This document shows, piece after piece, positions 16,040 to 24,469 of a stretch of 64,000 nucleotides of DNA. The translations under genes and the position numbers were made by a program. The first letter of the stretch is position 1. Every line of letters starts with the position of its first letter. Source of the DNA: MGBC131033 sp910585655 (GTDB lineage: Bacteria > Bacillota > Clostridia > Lachnospirales > Lachnospiraceae). Below the pieces are notes generated by a model. It searched no databases and was not told where the DNA came from. It saw only the letters and a list, made by a program, of their open reading frames with translations. The stretch is from NCBI GenBank assembly GCA_949502025.1, contig CATBCG010000087.1:1-64000 (forward strand), in the 5' to 3' direction.

Positions 16040-17059
16040 ATGGCAAAGATTTATTATCAGGAGGATTGCAATCTGTCCTTATTGGAGGGCAAGACGATTG
16101 CGATTATTGGTTACGGAAGCCAGGGACATGCTCATGCCCTGAATTTAAAGGATTCCGGCTGCAAGGTCATCATCGGACTGTACGAAGGGAGCAAGTCCTG
16201 GGACAAGGCGGTAAAGCAGGGGTTTGAAGTGTTTACGGCAGCAGAGGCTGCAAAGCAGGCAGATATCATCATGATTTTGATTAACGATGAAAAACAGGCT
16301 GATCTGTATAAGCATGACATCGAGCCGAATCTGGAAGAGGGCAATATGCTGATGTTTGCTCATGGCTTTAACATCCATTTCGGCTGTATTGTACCGCCAA
16401 AGAACGTAGACGTTACAATGATTGCGCCAAAGGGACCAGGGCATACCGTACGCAGCGAGTATCAGGAGGGTAAAGGTGTTCCGTGTCTGATCGCAGTAGA
16501 GCAGGATGCGACCGGAAAGGCGCAGGATCTGGCATTGGCATATGCGCTTGGAATCGGCGGAGCAAGAGCCGGCGTGTTAGAGACGACATTCCGCACCGAG
16601 ACAGAGACCGATTTGTTCGGCGAACAGGCTGTTTTATGCGGCGGTGTCTGCGCTTTGATGCAGGCAGGCTTTGAAACGTTAGTAGAGGCAGGATACGATC
16701 CGAGAAATGCTTACTTTGAATGTATCCATGAGATGAAGTTGATCGTTGATTTGATTTATCAGTCCGGTTTTGCAGGGATGCGTTATTCTATTTCCAATAC
16801 GGCTGAGTACGGCGACTATGTAACCGGACCGAAGTTAATCACAGAAGAAACCAAAAAGACCATGAAGAAGATTCTCTCCGATATTCAGGACGGAACTTTT
16901 GCCAAGGAATTTCTTCTTGATATGTCCCCAGCCGGCAAGCAGGTTCACTTTAAGGCGATGAGAAAGCTTGCCAGCGAGCATCCGGCAGAGGAAATCGGTA
17001 AAGAGATCCGTAAGCTGTATAGCTGGAACAACGAAGAGGATAAACTGATCAATAACTAA
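16040..17059 (+). CDS. ilvC: Ketol-acid reductoisomerase (NADP+)
   Basis: A 339-residue class I enzyme that isomerises and reduces acetolactate or acetohydroxybutyrate in branched-chain amino acid synthesis. The Rossmann motif GYGSQGHAHAL occupies residues 24-34, the catalytic His is in AHGFNIHFG, and the metal-binding Asp/Glu lie in TETDLFGEQAVLCGG (about 190-194). The knotted all-helical C-terminal domain is complete. ATG 16040 follows GCGGGAGGA and gives the standard MAKIYY N terminus; a longer frame from 15968 is not supported by a ribosome site. A strong terminator follows. The last 225 bases are also open on the minus strand as the tail of the next gene. Confidence 0.96.
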   Translation: MAKIYYQEDCNLSLLEGKTIAIIGYGSQGHAHALNLKDSGCKVIIGLYEGSKSWDKAVKQGFEVFTAAEAAKQADIIMILINDEKQADLYKHDIEPNLEEGNMLMFAHGFNIHFGCIVPPKNVDVTMIAPKGPGHTVRSEYQEGKGVPCLIAVEQDATGKAQDLALAYALGIGGARAGVLETTFRTETETDLFGEQAVLCGGVCALMQAGFETLVEAGYDPRNAYFECIHEMKLIVDLIYQSGFAGMRYSISNTAEYGDYVTGPKLITEETKKTMKKILSDIQDGTFAKEFLLDMSPAGKQVHFKAMRKLASEHPAEEIGKEIRKLYSWNNEEDKLINN

Positions 17060-17986
17060 AGTGTCAGGCAGGTTCAGGCGTAAGGGAGACTGAACCTGCC
17101 TGAATTGTTTTTTTAAGGAAGGACAGTCCGGAGTATCCAGAGAGGCAGGAGGACTAGACGGAAGAAAGCGCCCCCAAAAGTTTTCTGCACAAACATAGCC
17201 GCCCTCGTAAAGATATAAGATGACAATAACACCATTCTCCAGCTTAAAATAAAGAGGACAGGCTCTTTCCGTACCGGATTGAAAACGCTGCCAGAGAGAA
17301 GTATCTTCTATCCGCAGAGCCGGCGCATCATTTAAAGCCTTTAGAAAGCGATCCAAATGGGGATACGCTTCTTTTTTTATTGAAAAGGTAGAATACCTCT
17401 CTGCGTTGCCATAATAGTAGAAGTCCTCCGTTTCTAAAGGGAGTTCATAGGAAAAGTAGGCGTCTGTATATCGTCCGAGCAAGGGGATTCGGCTTTCAAA
17501 CAGATCGGCGCCGGTACGGATCGTAAGGTCGTTATTATTTACAAAGCAGGAATAAGGCGTATCTTCCGTATACAGCATAACAGAAGGATCGATGCCTTTG
17601 ATGGCATAAGCCAGGTATTGTTTGCCCTCGTAGGTAAGGTCAATAGTAGTTTCGTCTAACTGTAAACGGGAAGTGTCGATAGCATGGGAATACGGCCAGT
17701 AAATACGCTCCTCATAACGAATACAAGGCATCCCACGGAATAGATAGGAAAAGGCGCGGTAGGAAAAGGGATCGGCATAAGAATATTTGGGCAGATCATA
17801 GGGGACAACCTTCCAAACCGGGATCTCAATTCCCTCCTGTGTAATACGAATATATGGCAAGGAATGGTCTGCAAACCGGCAAAAAAGAACCGGAAGCGCG
17901 ACGGCAAAACAGACCAGAAGCGGCAGGAAGCTGGCGGAAAGCCGAAAGCGGCGCCGCCCTTTTCTTTTTATAAAAAGCTGTTTCAT
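16835..17986 (-). CDS. Hypothetical membrane-anchored protein with antisense tail into ilvC
   Basis: A 383-residue open frame that I do not recognise. It starts MKQLFIKRKGRRRFR, a basic stretch, followed by one hydrophobic segment (about residues 20-37), so it is a single-pass protein facing outward. The following region is rich in Tyr and acidic residues and reads as real coding sequence to about residue 300. AAAGGAG precedes the ATG. Oddly, no stop codon occurs where one is expected: the frame runs through the ilvC terminator hairpin and 225 bases antisense into ilvC. The last 90 residues are therefore probably not an original part of the protein; a frameshift or lost stop is likely. No clear terminator is visible on this strand. 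Confidence 0.6.
   Translation of the reverse strand: MKQLFIKRKGRRRFRLSASFLPLLVCFAVALPVLFCRFADHSLPYIRITQEGIEIPVWKVVPYDLPKYSYADPFSYRAFSYLFRGMPCIRYEERIYWPYSHAIDTSRLQLDETTIDLTYEGKQYLAYAIKGIDPSVMLYTEDTPYSCFVNNNDLTIRTGADLFESRIPLLGRYTDAYFSYELPLETEDFYYYGNAERYSTFSIKKEAYPHLDRFLKALNDAPALRIEDTSLWQRFQSGTERACPLYFKLENGVIVILYLYEGGYVCAENFWGRFLPSSPPASLDTPDCPSLKKQFRQVQSPLRLNLPDTLVIDQFILFVVPAIQLTDLFTDFLCRMLAGKLSHRLKVNLLAGWGHIKKKFLGKSSVLNIGENLLHGLFGFFCD
17065..17114 (+). terminator. Rho-independent terminator of ilvN-ilvC
   Basis: A perfect 13-bp stem, CAGGCAGGTTCAG (17065-17077) with its complement at 17090-17102, is followed by a T-run at 17106-17113. Its minus-strand flank has no comparable T-run, so it should act mainly on the ilv transcript. 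Confidence 0.92.
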
Positions 17987-18125
17987 AAAAGACTCCTTTC
18001 AAATGGAAGAACAGGTAGTTTTCTTGGGAAAAGTATACTATAAAATACGAAAAAAGTATATGAATTTTGGTTAATTTATCAAAAGTTTATCTTTATAAAA
18101 AAGAAACCCTTTTTTGGAGAGAAGA

Positions 18126-18154
18126 TTGAATTCGGAAATGGAATAGGATATAAT
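18126..18154 (+). promoter_or_regulatory. Promoter of the ATPase/HNH pair
   Basis: TTGAAT (18126-18131) and a perfect TATAAT (18149-18154) are separated by 17 bases. The 60-base leader is AT-rich and repeats GAATTCGGA (18128-18136 and 18198-18206) on both sides of the transcription start. Confidence 0.72.
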
Positions 18155-18219
18155 GTTGGATGTGTTGATGTGCGGAAATTTATTTTATTATAAAAACGAA
18201 TTCGGAGAGGAAAGGTTGT

Positions 18220-19338
18220 ATGGGAAATTTTATTACAGGAATACAGATTGGAAAATTAAGGAATTTGTCTAATCTTACGATAAGATTAAATCAGAAAGAG
18301 CGACAGCACTTAATTTTGACAGGGAAAAATGGATCTGGAAAAACGTCGTTGTTGCTAGCGATACGAGCTTGCCTACAGGAAATCGTAGAGGGTTGCTTTT
18401 TAAAAGAAAATGAAGAATTTCGAGATGCCAGAATTACATTTTCTCACACCGGTGCTTCCGAAAAGACAATCATTCCGAACAAAATGGTTATGGCATTTTT
18501 CCCGGCTGACAGAAAGACTGAAACTATTTGTGCAAATGGAGCGGAAGAGGTTATTTTAAAGGATACCTATAAGATAGACGAGGAACCAGGAAAGCTTTTA
18601 CACAAATATTTGGTACATCTAAAAACACAACAAGCCTATGCGAGAAACGAAAGTGATATGGAGCAGGTAGAAAGAATTCAGGCATGGTTTGATCGTTTTG
18701 AAAGGGCGTTGCGAATTTTATTGGAAGATGCTTCTCTTGAGCTGGAATATGATTATAAAAAATATCAGTTTAAATTTTTAGCAAAGGGACGGAATCCGTT
18801 TGGGCTAGAAGAGCTGTCAGACGGATATTCTGCAGTCATAAGGATTGTGTCGGAATTGATGTTGCGGATGGATGGAAACTGGCTTTTCAAAAACAGCCTA
18901 AGTCAATATGATGCGGAAGGGATTGTATTGATTGATGAATTGGAAACACATCTTCATATTGAATTGCAAAAGAAGATTTTACCGTTTTTAACGAAGTTTT
19001 TCCCAGGACTTCAGTTTATTGTAACAACGCATTCTCCATATATTCTAAATTCTGTTTCTAATGCTAAAGCATTTGATTTGGAAAAGTGTATGGAATTAGA
19101 AAATTTATCGGTTTATTCTTCGGACGGTCTTGCAGAAAGCTATTTTGGTGCAGATGAATATTCGGAGGAATTAAAGGAAAAGTTAGCCCGATATGAAAAG
19201 CTGATTGGAAGAAAAAATTTGACAGAGGCAGAACGTGCGGAAAGAGCGAAACTTCGGATAGAATTAAAAGGAATTCCGGAAAATTTATCTAGAGAAGCAA
19301 GGGATAAATTTGTGGAAATAGAAAGAGGACGTTTATGA
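18220..19338 (+). CDS. AAA family ATPase, PtuA-like (Septu-type defence)
   Basis: A 372-residue RecF/SMC-like ATPase. It has Walker A GKNGSGKT (residues 35-42), an ABC-signature-like ELSDGYSA (about 197-204), Walker B IVLIDELE (about 233-240) followed by a D-loop-like THLH, and the switch IVTTHSP (about 267). This AAA_21/AAA_15 layout is shared by PtuA of Septu, OLD-type and other defence ATPases. The C-terminal 70 residues are charged and helical. The next gene, overlapping by four bases (ATGA), encodes an HNH nuclease, which is the Septu (PtuAB) gene order; there the ATPase gates the nuclease. Base composition is noticeably more AT-rich than flanking genes, suggesting transfer. GAGAGGAAAGG precedes the ATG. 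Confidence 0.82.
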   Translation: MGNFITGIQIGKLRNLSNLTIRLNQKERQHLILTGKNGSGKTSLLLAIRACLQEIVEGCFLKENEEFRDARITFSHTGASEKTIIPNKMVMAFFPADRKTETICANGAEEVILKDTYKIDEEPGKLLHKYLVHLKTQQAYARNESDMEQVERIQAWFDRFERALRILLEDASLELEYDYKKYQFKFLAKGRNPFGLEELSDGYSAVIRIVSELMLRMDGNWLFKNSLSQYDAEGIVLIDELETHLHIELQKKILPFLTKFFPGLQFIVTTHSPYILNSVSNAKAFDLEKCMELENLSVYSSDGLAESYFGADEYSEELKEKLARYEKLIGRKNLTEAERAERAKLRIELKGIPENLSREARDKFVEIERGRL

Positions 19339-20024
19339 TAAAAGTAACCCGGGTACTGTCTAGGAGAGCGCAAAAGGCAATACAAGCTTTGGAGACAGCA
19401 AAAAAACAAAATGGAACCTATAATCTCCCGGAGGTTAATGCAGCATTGCAGGAGATATTTCATGGAAAATGTTATATTTGTGAAAATAAGCAGATTGTTT
19501 CTTATCAAATAGAACATTTTATAGCACATAAAGGAAATAGAGATTTAAAATATGATTGGAACAATCTGTTTCTTTCTTGCGCCCATTGTAATAATACAAA
19601 ATCAGATAAGTATAAACCTATTTTAGATTGTACTAAGGAGGATATAGAAGAAAAGATTGCTTTTCGGAAAAGGGGTTTTTTTGGAACGGAGGAGGAATTG
19701 ATATTTGAGGCTTTAGATAATCAGGAAGAAACGATTCATACCCAAAAACTTTTGGAAGAGGTGTATTATGGTTCTACTCCACAAAAGAAATTAGAAGCCA
19801 GAATAATAAGAAGATTGTTGCGGAAAGAGCTTTCCGAGTTTAAAGAATATGTTCGAGAATATGAGGAGGCAGAGGAAGAAGATAAGGAAGATTTAGCGTG
19901 TTTGTTGAAACAACAACTATCTGCCGCGTTTAAACGGTGGTTGATTCGGGATAATAAAGAATTTTATCCAGAACTTTTTTTGCTCTTGGAAAAGGTAAAG
20001 AACAATATGCTATCAGCAGTTTAA
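19335..20024 (+). CDS. HNH endonuclease, PtuB-like (Septu-type defence)
   Basis: A 229-residue protein with a well-formed HNH/zinc-knuckle nuclease. C46-x2-C49 (CYIC) and C82-x2-C85 (CAHC) form the zinc site. The catalytic core is E60-H61 (QIEHF), N76/N77 (DWNNLFLSC) and N86 with K89 (CNNTKSDK). The C-terminal half (about 100-229) is helical and rich in Glu/Lys, a likely ATPase-binding region. Its ATG overlaps the stop of the ATPase gene, so the two are translationally coupled. The family match is to PtuB-like HNH proteins that cut phage DNA or tRNA-like substrates; which substrate applies here is not known. recJ starts 48 bases later without a terminator between. Confidence 0.82.
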   Translation: MIKVTRVLSRRAQKAIQALETAKKQNGTYNLPEVNAALQEIFHGKCYICENKQIVSYQIEHFIAHKGNRDLKYDWNNLFLSCAHCNNTKSDKYKPILDCTKEDIEEKIAFRKRGFFGTEEELIFEALDNQEETIHTQKLLEEVYYGSTPQKKLEARIIRRLLRKELSEFKEYVREYEEAEEEDKEDLACLLKQQLSAAFKRWLIRDNKEFYPELFLLLEKVKNNMLSAV

Positions 20025-20072
20025 GAACAGAAGCCAAATAAAAGACAGAAAAAACAATAGGAGAAATGACAG

Positions 20073-21977
20073 ATGGAGGAAAAGTGGTTTCAAAAAAACC
20101 GACAGGCGGATTTTGCTGTTTTGGCAAGAGAGGCAGGCATCAGTGAGGTGACAGCGCGGGTGATCGTCAACCGGGGGATCAACAGTATGGATCAATTCTG
20201 GCAGTATGTAAGACCGGAACTAAGTCGGATTGCCGATCCTATGAAGATGAAGGATATGGAACAGGCAGTGGCGATTTTGCTTGAAAAGCTTCGGCAAGGC
20301 GCTTCAATTCGGGTGGTTGGGGATTATGATGTCGATGGTGTGATGTCTACTTATATTTTGCTGCGTGGTCTGCGGCGGGTACAAAGAGAACTGGAAGAAA
20401 CAGGGAAAACAGGGGAAACAGGAAAAACAGGGGAAACAGGAAAAACAGAGACCGTAAAAATCGAAAGAAGCCGGATTGACTATGAAATTCCGGATCGGAT
20501 TTTGGATGGCTACGGGCTGAATATTTCGATCTTGGATCAGGCGGCTGCCGATGGTGTGGACACGATTCTGACCTGTGATAACGGAATTGCGGCAGCGGAA
20601 CAGATTGCACATGGAAAGACGCTGGGGCTGACGATTGTTGTGACAGATCATCATGACATTCCGTTTGAAAAAATCGCACAAACCGAAGAAATAAGAGAGC
20701 TTTTGCCTCCGGCTGACGCCGTTGTGAATCCGAAACGTTCGGATTGCCCATATCCGTTTCCAAATCTCTGCGGGGCAGGGGTTGCCTGGCAGCTTGTTCG
20801 CGCGCTGTATCAGCAGCAGGGGATTCCAATAGAAGAGGCAGAGGAATTGTTGGAAATGGTGGCTCTGGCGACGGTATGTGACGTGATGGAGCTGTTAGGA
20901 GAAAACCGAATTTTGGTAAAGTGCGGGCTAAGGAAGCTGCAGGCAACGGCGAACATAGGGTTGCAGGCGCTTTTGGCAGCAACCGGTATGGAGGATCGGG
21001 AGCTGACCTCGTATCACTGTGGTTTTGTAATCGGACCTTGTATCAATGCGTCCGGTAGGTTGGAATCGGCTAAACAAGGATTACGGCTGTTGCTTTCGGA
21101 TCATCGGCAGGAAGCGGATTTGCTGGCGGCTAGCCTGGTAGCTTTAAACGAAGAGCGAAAAAGCATGACTGCCGCCGGCGTCGAGGAGGCAGTTTGCCAA
21201 TCGGAGAAGCGGCTGGCAGAGGGCGATCGGGTACTGGTCTGTTATCTGCCGGACTGCCATGAGAGCATTGCCGGAATTATAGCAGGGCGAATTCGAGAAC
21301 GGTTTTATCGTCCGACTCTGATTTTAACCAAAGGAGAACCGTATATCAAGGGTTCCGGGCGTTCAATTGAGGAGTATAACATGTTTGCACAGCTATCCGC
21401 CTGCAAGGAACTATTTTCCAAATTCGGCGGGCATCCGTTGGCGGCGGGCTTTTCTTTGACAGGAGATGCGCCGGAGCTAGTAGAGGGTCTGCGGCAGCGT
21501 TTAAATGAACAGGCGAATTTGACAGAGGAGGATTTACTTCCAAAAGTATCCTTTGATCAGGTATTGCCTTTTTCAGCAGTGACGGAAGAACTTTTGGCAG
21601 AGTTTGACGAATTGGCACCGTTTGGAAAAGGGAATCCAAAGCCACTGTTTGCCCTGCGGAACATCACCGTCCGTTCGGCGCGGGTATTAGGGAAAAACAG
21701 AAATGTGGTTCGACTGGCGCTACGAGAAAATGCCATAGGTTCCGGAATTATGACAGGAATTGGAAAGGAATATCAGGGGATTTTGTTTGAAGATGGGGAT
21801 GTTTTCCTGGCATACATAGCAGAACAGTTTGGCGAAGCAGCCGCGGCAGGGTTAGAAAGAGGCGGGAGCGCCGCCGTTCGGCTGGATATTATTTTCTGCC
21901 CGGAGATAAACGAATATCAGGGATACCGGAATATTCAGATGGTAGTGGAGCATTACCGAAAAAGCACGATTGGGTAA
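20073..21977 (+). CDS. recJ: Single-stranded-DNA-specific exonuclease RecJ
   Basis: A 634-residue DHH-family 5'-3' exonuclease acting in recombination and base-excision repair. The catalytic motifs are in place: DYDVDGV (about residues 84-90), CDNGI (about 168), VVTDHHDI (about 188-195), NPKRSDCPYPFPNLCGAGVAW, and in the DHHA1 domain AGIIAGRIRERFYRPTL and the GSGRS motif. The C-terminal OB fold follows. An unusual insert of alternating Thr-Gly-Lys and Thr-Gly-Glu (about residues 109-127) sits between the first two motifs and is encoded by near-identical 9- and 18-base tandem units. GGAGAAATGACAG precedes the ATG. Transcription may continue from the ATPase/HNH pair. Confidence 0.93.
   Translation: MEEKWFQKNRQADFAVLAREAGISEVTARVIVNRGINSMDQFWQYVRPELSRIADPMKMKDMEQAVAILLEKLRQGASIRVVGDYDVDGVMSTYILLRGLRRVQRELEETGKTGETGKTGETGKTETVKIERSRIDYEIPDRILDGYGLNISILDQAAADGVDTILTCDNGIAAAEQIAHGKTLGLTIVVTDHHDIPFEKIAQTEEIRELLPPADAVVNPKRSDCPYPFPNLCGAGVAWQLVRALYQQQGIPIEEAEELLEMVALATVCDVMELLGENRILVKCGLRKLQATANIGLQALLAATGMEDRELTSYHCGFVIGPCINASGRLESAKQGLRLLLSDHRQEADLLAASLVALNEERKSMTAAGVEEAVCQSEKRLAEGDRVLVCYLPDCHESIAGIIAGRIRERFYRPTLILTKGEPYIKGSGRSIEEYNMFAQLSACKELFSKFGGHPLAAGFSLTGDAPELVEGLRQRLNEQANLTEEDLLPKVSFDQVLPFSAVTEELLAEFDELAPFGKGNPKPLFALRNITVRSARVLGKNRNVVRLALRENAIGSGIMTGIGKEYQGILFEDGDVFLAYIAEQFGEAAAAGLERGGSAAVRLDIIFCPEINEYQGYRNIQMVVEHYRKSTIG
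20394..20452 (+). repeat. In-frame tandem repeat within recJ
   Basis: About six 9-base units of the form ACAGG(G/A)(G/A)AA alternate as 18-base pairs and encode Thr-Gly-Lys/Thr-Gly-Glu. The unit length is a multiple of three, so gain or loss of units would keep the frame. Confidence 0.85.
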
Positions 21978-22014
21978 TTATGTTTAGAAAGGATATCATC
22001 TATAGTTAGAGAAG

Positions 22015-22058
22015 CTGCTATGCAGAAAGAATTTTTTCTTTTTCCATAGCAGTTTTTT
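22015..22058 (+). terminator. Rho-independent terminator of recJ
   Basis: An 8-bp stem, CTGCTATG (22015-22022) with CATAGCAG (22045-22052), is followed by six T residues. Inside the loop an AGAAAGAA/TTCTTTTT-type pairing can lengthen the hairpin. Confidence 0.82.
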
Positions 22059-22170
22059 ATATAATAGGAAAGTTCTCCGGGCAGGAGCGTACTACGGCAG
22101 AATGATAACATGTCGCTAAAGTGACCCACTGCAGACGGAAAATCCTGCTTTGTGGAATTCTTTTTTCTTT
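22058..22170 (+). repeat. Interspersed hairpin repeat, copy D (degenerate)
   Basis: Directly after the recJ terminator the sequence reads TATAATAGGAAAGTTCTCCG, matching the start of the repeat at 48655, and ends with CTTTGTGGAATTCTTTTTTC, matching its terminal hairpin half. The middle has diverged, though GCAGGA (22083-22088) and TCCTGC (22141-22146) can still close a long-range stem. I see no gene here. Confidence 0.7.
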
Positions 22171-22238
22171 AAAAAATGTCGTGGGGAAAAGCACAAGTTT
22201 GTCGTATTAGCTGGTAAGAAGGGAGGGGATGGAATGGG

Positions 22239-22805
22239 ATGAACCAAAGAGAGGAAGAACTGATCCGTTTGCTTTGCACCAGAGAGGAGAAGGGGCTTTC
22301 TTTGCTCCAACAAGAATATGGTGGATTGCTTCATTATGTGGTATGGGGGATTTTGCAGGTTCCGCAGGATGTAGAGGAATGTATGAATGATATTTATCTG
22401 CGGATTTGGGAAAAAGCAGACCGTTATCAGACAGAAAAGGGGACGCTGCGAGTCTGGCTGACGGCTGTGGCAAAGCATGCGGCTTTGGATTATGCCAAAA
22501 GCAGGAACCGACGGCTGGAAATCCCGTTTTCTGAGCTGGAAGAGATGTTTGGGAGTTCTCTGCCGGAGTCTTCTCCGGAAGAGATCGTGCTGCAAAAAGA
22601 ACGGATGGCAGATTGGAAGGATTGTATTGCTTCGTTAAAACCAGGGGAGCGAAATTTGTTTTACAGGCGTTATTATTATTTGCAGTCGGAGCGTCAGATA
22701 GGGGCGGAACTGGGGATGACGAAACGAGCGGTCGAGGGAAAGCTTTATCGTATCCGAAAGAAACTGCAAAAAAAGATCGGTCAGCGGAATGGAGGGAGGC
22801 TATGA
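22239..22805 (+). CDS. ECF-type RNA polymerase sigma factor (module 1)
   Basis: A 188-residue sigma-70 family factor of the extracytoplasmic-function group. Region 2 spans about residues 20-90 (LLHYVVWGILQVPQDVEECMNDIYLRIWEK, then GTLRVWLTAVAKHAALDYAKSRNRR), and region 4 about 125-180 (LKPGERNLFYRRYYYLQSERQIGAELGMTKRAVEGKLYRIRKKL). AGGGAGGGGATGGGATG precedes the ATG. Its last codons overlap the start of a membrane-protein gene (ATGA), the usual layout for a sigma factor and its membrane-bound inhibitor. A second, similar module lies at 27183-29062. Confidence 0.93.
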   Translation: MNQREEELIRLLCTREEKGLSLLQQEYGGLLHYVVWGILQVPQDVEECMNDIYLRIWEKADRYQTEKGTLRVWLTAVAKHAALDYAKSRNRRLEIPFSELEEMFGSSLPESSPEEIVLQKERMADWKDCIASLKPGERNLFYRRYYYLQSERQIGAELGMTKRAVEGKLYRIRKKLQKKIGQRNGGRL

Positions 22806-24283
22806 AAATGAAAAAAAAGTCGGAAAGATGGCAGACAGTAGAATATACAGATGTATGGGAAGCGTACTTGGAGGAGACTTTACCAGGAAATATTACTCCC
22901 TGGAAAAAAGCGATTGGTTTTTTGATAGGGGGACTGGCATTGCTTACGTTCCAATTAAAAATGAAACATTTAGAATGGATTCTTCCGACTGTGGGATACG
23001 TGCTTTTATACCTGGGACTTCGGAGTCTGCGGCGGGAAAATAAATGGTTTCGGATTTCCTGGTGGATAAGTATGTTAAGTCTGGTCGTTCATACCTGCTT
23101 GTTGATAGGGATGGTGCTTCCTTTGGCGGACTCGGTCTTCTTTCAAAAAGCAGTAAGCGAAAGCAGAGTGTGGGAAGCAGCCGGACGCCTTCTTTTGCTG
23201 CTTTGCTTTCGGCAGGGGCTAAAGGTCGTATATGAAAAGGCAGAAGCTATAACCGGAACAGAGGCAGCAAACAAAAAAGATCCGGTTTTGTGGGTACTGC
23301 TTTGGCATTTGCTACTGATAGTAGTAACGTTTCTTCCATGGATACAAGGCTGGCTGCTTGGAATCGGATTAACAGCGGTGTTTTTTGCCATTCTCTATCA
23401 GCTGTATGTGCTTGGAAATGATTTAGAGGATACCGGATATTTCTTAGAGCCTACGCCGATTCGGATAGGAAACAGGATGTTTTCTCTTTGCTATTTGACG
23501 GGGCTGTTGGTTGTGATACTTTGCTGCGGCGCATGGTGTTCCCATCTTCCATTAAAGGAAGTGGCAGAACCGGAAAGAGCCGGAAAAACCATGGCAGTAA
23601 AAAACGAACAAAGGCTTTGTGAACTGGGATTTCCGGCAGAATTAGCGGCAAATCTGAGTGAACGGGAGTTGGAACTTTTTCAGGAAGCGGTTCTTGTCGA
23701 GGTAAAAACGGATGAAATACTGTTTGATCCGAAGGAGGTATGGGTAAAAACAGGCGACCATTCTTATCCTTATTCGTATCATGAGGAAAAACGGCACCGA
23801 CTGGAGATTACGATGGTAGTGATTGAACTGTCTCAGGGAGAAGTTTACACAGCTCTTTTCTGGCAATGGGGGCAGGGAAATCCCTGGTGGCAGGATGCTT
23901 TTTTCTTTGAAGGAGAAAAGGGAACAGAACTGATCGGAGGAAGTCTGCTCTATGAAAGGAAGGGAGTAACCTACCGGGCGGAGATACCGGGACTATCTTA
24001 CGGGATAAAGGCAGGAGTAATAGGGGGAGAACAGCAGGTGATTACCGGGAAAGTAAGCTACCCGTTCGGATCGCAGCGTCAGAGAGGCTATTTGCTTTGT
24101 CATATAGGCGATTTTAAGGAAACCTCGGAGTCAAAAATGATAAAGGGAATTTTTTGTTATTATCATGATAATCTTCCGTTTTGTTTTCCTTATCAAGATA
24201 CCCAAAGAGAGCTGCTACAGCAACACTATGCAGGTGACAAATACCAGAAAATCAGTTTTTTGAGCTGTGAACTGGGAGTGTAA
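22802..24283 (+). CDS. Multi-pass membrane protein, putative anti-sigma partner (module 1)
   Basis: A 493-residue protein I cannot assign to a named family. The N-terminal 35 residues are soluble and basic. About six to seven hydrophobic segments follow (near residues 36-52, 60-78, 88-112, 175-192, 194-215, 230-255), and then a large hydrophilic, outward-facing domain (about 260-493) rich in aromatic residues. GGAGGGAGG precedes the ATG, which overlaps the sigma gene by four bases. Position and topology suggest it holds the sigma factor inactive until an envelope signal is sensed by the external domain. No ZAS zinc motif (HxxxCxxC) is visible, so the inhibition mechanism is uncertain. Confidence 0.7.
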   Translation: MKMKKKSERWQTVEYTDVWEAYLEETLPGNITPWKKAIGFLIGGLALLTFQLKMKHLEWILPTVGYVLLYLGLRSLRRENKWFRISWWISMLSLVVHTCLLIGMVLPLADSVFFQKAVSESRVWEAAGRLLLLLCFRQGLKVVYEKAEAITGTEAANKKDPVLWVLLWHLLLIVVTFLPWIQGWLLGIGLTAVFFAILYQLYVLGNDLEDTGYFLEPTPIRIGNRMFSLCYLTGLLVVILCCGAWCSHLPLKEVAEPERAGKTMAVKNEQRLCELGFPAELAANLSERELELFQEAVLVEVKTDEILFDPKEVWVKTGDHSYPYSYHEEKRHRLEITMVVIELSQGEVYTALFWQWGQGNPWWQDAFFFEGEKGTELIGGSLLYERKGVTYRAEIPGLSYGIKAGVIGGEQQVITGKVSYPFGSQRQRGYLLCHIGDFKETSESKMIKGIFCYYHDNLPFCFPYQDTQRELLQQHYAGDKYQKISFLSCELGV

Positions 24284-24469
24284 TATAAAACGGAGAAACG
24301 TTCGCACAGGTAGTTTGTAACTTTGTCCGAAAAACAGCCGGAAACTTTGTAGAAGATACCGTGGAAACTGAAAAAAATTTTTGCTATGCTATAGAAGATT
24401 TCGCGGATATGTTGCGAAACTAATAACATAAAATTTTCCGATAAAACGAATCATAGGAGGATGAGACCA

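Noticed and set aside
20347..20982. Pro/Ser-rich minus-strand frame of 211 codons opposite recJ
   Set aside because: A shadow of the recJ reading frame and its tandem repeat; no start signal.
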